Shown here: piece after piece, positions 56,200 to 64,000 of the stretch
Layout: the number at the start of each line of letters is the position of its first letter
Numbering within the stretch: the first letter of the stretch is position 1
Assembly (NCBI GenBank): GCA_020796225.1
Contig: CM036762.1
Location: forward strand, 57,120,240 to 57,184,239
DNA: 64,000 nt
Direction: 5' to 3'
From: Arion vulgaris
Taxonomy: Eukaryota; Mollusca; Gastropoda; Stylommatophora; Arionidae
The notes under the pieces: model-generated
Databases searched by the model: none
What the model saw: the letters and a program-made list of their open reading frames with translations, nothing else
Told to the model about the DNA's origin: nothing
Program-made: the position numbers and the translations under genes

Positions 56200-56700
56200 C
56201 ATCTGTGAGAAAGAGAAATTTCGAACGGTGGCGAAATTCTTATCAGAACAAGATATTTAATGATGACTCGGGCATAAGATCACCGTACTCTGGCTTACTT
56301 CCACGTAGACAAGTTTATGTTAACTGTCATACGTTTGTCATCACTGACACATCTCTTGCGAGACTGTAACTGCGAATTTGAGATTTGTCACCGTCAAACA
56401 AACCAAAGAAATATTTTAATACCATATGTAAGAAGCTAAATATACAACACTTCATACAATAAACTGTACACATACATCTCCATATCTTTTTTTGGTATCA
56501 ACCTATCTCATTGTTGTAGACTCAGCATATGAAAACGATCGCAAAGAATAAGAAGAAGAATAGTTTGGTGGGGGTTAATGGTGATAATTAAAGTGTGAAA
56601 CTTATTTTGTAGAGTTGCATTTATGCTTCATTTATGTGTGCTACGAACCGAATATTTTATATCAAGAATTCTTCATTTATTTATGTCGTTCCGTTTCACT
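56200..56700. other. Intergenic DNA without recognised features
   Basis: I see no exon or repeat here that I can support. Confidence 0.35.
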
Positions 56701-56711
56701 TAATTTGTTGG

Positions 56712-56735
56712 ATATATATATATATATATATATAT
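56712..56735 (+). repeat. (TA)n microsatellite
   Basis: Twelve TA dinucleotides. Confidence 0.95.
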
Positions 56736-56867
56736 GTCTTTGGTTTCCTGTAGTTCTTCCTTTGTGTATTTCATTATTGTCTTCATACATTCTTTAAAAA
56801 AAGGTTAAGAGAAAGACAGAGATATATGAGTGTATATATGTAGACATGTATGTGCGTTTATGTAGGC

Positions 56868-57030
56868 TGGCTAACTAACTGACTGACTGACCGACCCACC
56901 GTCGGGCTGACTGCTCGACGGACCGGCCGACCGACTGACTGACTGACTGACTGACTAACTAACTAGCTAGCTAGCTAACTAACTAGCTAACTAACTAGCT
57001 AACTAACTAGCTAGCTGGCTAACTAACTAG

Positions 57031-57062
<32 letters not shown>

Positions 57063-57235
57063 TTAACTGGCTGACTAACTAGCTAACTAATTAATTAAAT
57101 TACTCAACAATTAAATGACTGACTAACAAACTAACTGACAGACTAACTAACTGACTGATTCACTGACGGACTTACTAACTAACTGGCTGACTATCTATGT
57201 AACTAACTATTTAACCTAACTAACTAAATTAACTA
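56868..57235 (+). repeat. (ACTA/GACT)n tetranucleotide tract
   Basis: TGACTGAC, TAACTAAC and TAGCTAGC units are interleaved over about 370 bases. The tract ends about 310 bases before the alpha-tubulin TATA box. Confidence 0.93.
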
Positions 57236-57443
57236 ATCAGCCAATCAACCAAACAACGACATTCCCTACTAAATATCTAATATTATTACATCTCCGTATT
57301 TATGCTCGATGGATCAAAAACTATAACATTTATTTTCTCTGTGGCCAGGTAACTTAATTGCTTAAGCATAACCTACTACCGTTAAACAGTAACCAGAAGT
57401 CTCAGTCATGTTACATTAGTCATACAATTATATAGGTTTCCTT

Positions 57444-57451
57444 ATGCAAAT
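57444..57451 (+). promoter_or_regulatory. Octamer motif ATGCAAAT upstream of alpha-tubulin
   Basis: A perfect POU-factor octamer lies about 100 bases upstream of the TATA box of the alpha-tubulin gene. An 8-mer can occur by chance in AT-rich DNA, so only its position makes it worth noting. Confidence 0.3.
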
Positions 57452-57544
57452 ACATTATGACTGTTCGTTAATTATAAAAACAAGATTACGTTATCAAGAT
57501 AGTTCAAGTTGTATTCGTCACGTGTTGGAACAAGGTACATCTGG

Positions 57545-57552
57545 TATATAAA
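57545..57552 (+). promoter_or_regulatory. TATA box of the alpha-tubulin gene
   Basis: TATATAAA lies 275 bases before the initiator ATG. It places the start site near 57575 and gives a 5' UTR of about 245 bases in one exon that runs to the donor at 57823. This is the clearest core promoter in the window. Confidence 0.65.
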
Positions 57553-57819
57553 TACAAGGACCTTACGACCGAGCTAGCAGACACGTCATCTCACTTCTGA
57601 CATCCTTAAAGCAGGCGTGAGATCGAGTTGTAGGTACATCGCGATAATAATAAACATCACAGTTATCATTCTAAACTTCATTAAAAGAGAGCGCATTTAT
57701 TGTAATATAGACCAGACGAAAGATAAATTTTGTGTGTTCTGCACTATCGCTTGTGTGTACGCCCTCTGTATTATCTTGTAGCTCTGCATTTTGTGGTGAT
57801 TTCCTTCTAAGGCGAAAAT

Positions 57820-63301
<5,482 letters not shown>

Positions 63302-63419
63302 TAGTTCCTTATCTCTACTTATCTACACTTATTATCACTGTGTACATATTCAGAGAGACTGACGTGGCATAATACTCAAGGAATGATATGATAGTCATCC
63401 CCAGTCTAAAGTCTACAAG

Positions 63420-63600
63420 CAAACTTCACTGCACCTGGTTTCTGCATATGGCTCAGTCCCTCTTGGAAGAAATGGCATTCTACCTGACATATGTACTGCA
63501 CAAACTACACACTCCGTAGCTCCAGCAAAAATCCAAGGTATTTCAGGAAACAATATACATGGGAAGTGAACGATGCGGTACGGGTTCGGAAAGCTCAATA
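63420..63600 (-). mobile_element. SINE family G copy
   Basis: Shares ATATGGCTCAGTCCCTCTTG and CTCCGTAGCTCCAGCAA with 36395-36640. Confidence 0.6.
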
Positions 63601-63737
63601 CTTCACTATAAAGTATCAGATAACAATAACTAACAATAATGTTTTTACATCCACGAGGTTGACCTGGCTGGTAACAGGTTTAGCGAGACCATTGTGCATC
63701 GATTTTCTTATCTACAGTGAAAATTGACACTAAGTCT

Positions 63738-63988
63738 TCTTCTTTGTGTTCGTTCTTTACGACCAATTTTAACCACTTTTTGTGATATGTTTGATCTTTG
63801 CCAAGAACGTGTATACGTTGCACATTGGTTTGGTAGGCCCCTAAACGTATAGACTTCTACATGTTTTGGGCATGTGCATCCGATTTCAGCCATACCTCCT
63901 TAGTCGCCTCTTACGACATGCATGGCAGGTAACAGTGGTTCTATTCTTTACACCCCAAATTTGGGCCCCGGTAACCACTCGGGCGTGA
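63738..63988 (-). mobile_element. SINE family A, full copy
   Basis: Reverse, from the CTTCTTCTTTG tail to the GGGCCCCGGTAACCACTCGG head, the most complete family A copy here. Confidence 0.9.
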
Positions 63989-64000
63989 CACTAAGTATTT

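Overview
The window is spliced, AT-rich animal nuclear DNA dominated by interspersed repeats. Introns are GT-AG and kilobases long, exons are small, and many tRNA-headed SINEs and LINE 3' ends carry GAA-type tails. I infer a lophotrochozoan, most likely a mollusc. That rests on repeat style and general gene similarity, not on a diagnostic marker.

Four genes can be supported, all on the + strand. (1) The last two coding exons of a mitochondrial small-subunit protein uS15m (MRPS15) lie at 1720-1950 and 3794-3991. (2) SNIP1, a nuclear FHA-domain RNA-processing/signalling factor, has its main exon at 10695-11622. A probable first exon ends exactly at its ATG (8354-8356) beside an ETS-type promoter motif. 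(3) A six-exon gene at 26417-42890, about 1187 codons, is assembled here from phase-compatible splice sites; I do not recognise its product. (4) The 5' part of an alpha-tubulin gene has a TATA promoter at 57545, a first exon coding only Met (57820-57822), and a second exon at 63155-63244; the rest lies beyond the right edge. A CpG-rich patch at 2755-2965 in the last MRPS15 intron may be an antisense gene start.

The rest is repeats. There are about 25 LINE fragments, mostly 3' ends, from several families (RT, RNase H and zinc-finger C-termini). About 33 SINE copies fall into families that I label A to I. One IS630/Tc1/mariner-like transposon (29156-31344) has 105-bp inverted repeats, and four hAT-type MITEs have visible 8-bp target duplications. 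A long inverted repeat (13525-14038) carries a degenerate hammerhead-like motif. There are also many minisatellites, chiefly 44 bp x8, 43 bp x38, 50 bp x28.5 with a 100-bp higher-order pattern, 27- and 30-bp arrays, 65 bp, 57 bp x13 and 32 bp, plus a tandem segmental duplication (46154-49119). Several insertions are nested and datable from target-site duplications.

Two genes have small frame breaks in low-complexity runs (SNIP1 at 11482-11494; the six-exon gene near 40250-40270 and 40412-40519). These look like residual long-read assembly indels rather than dead genes. No virus, CRISPR array, toxin gene or bacterial-type operon was seen.
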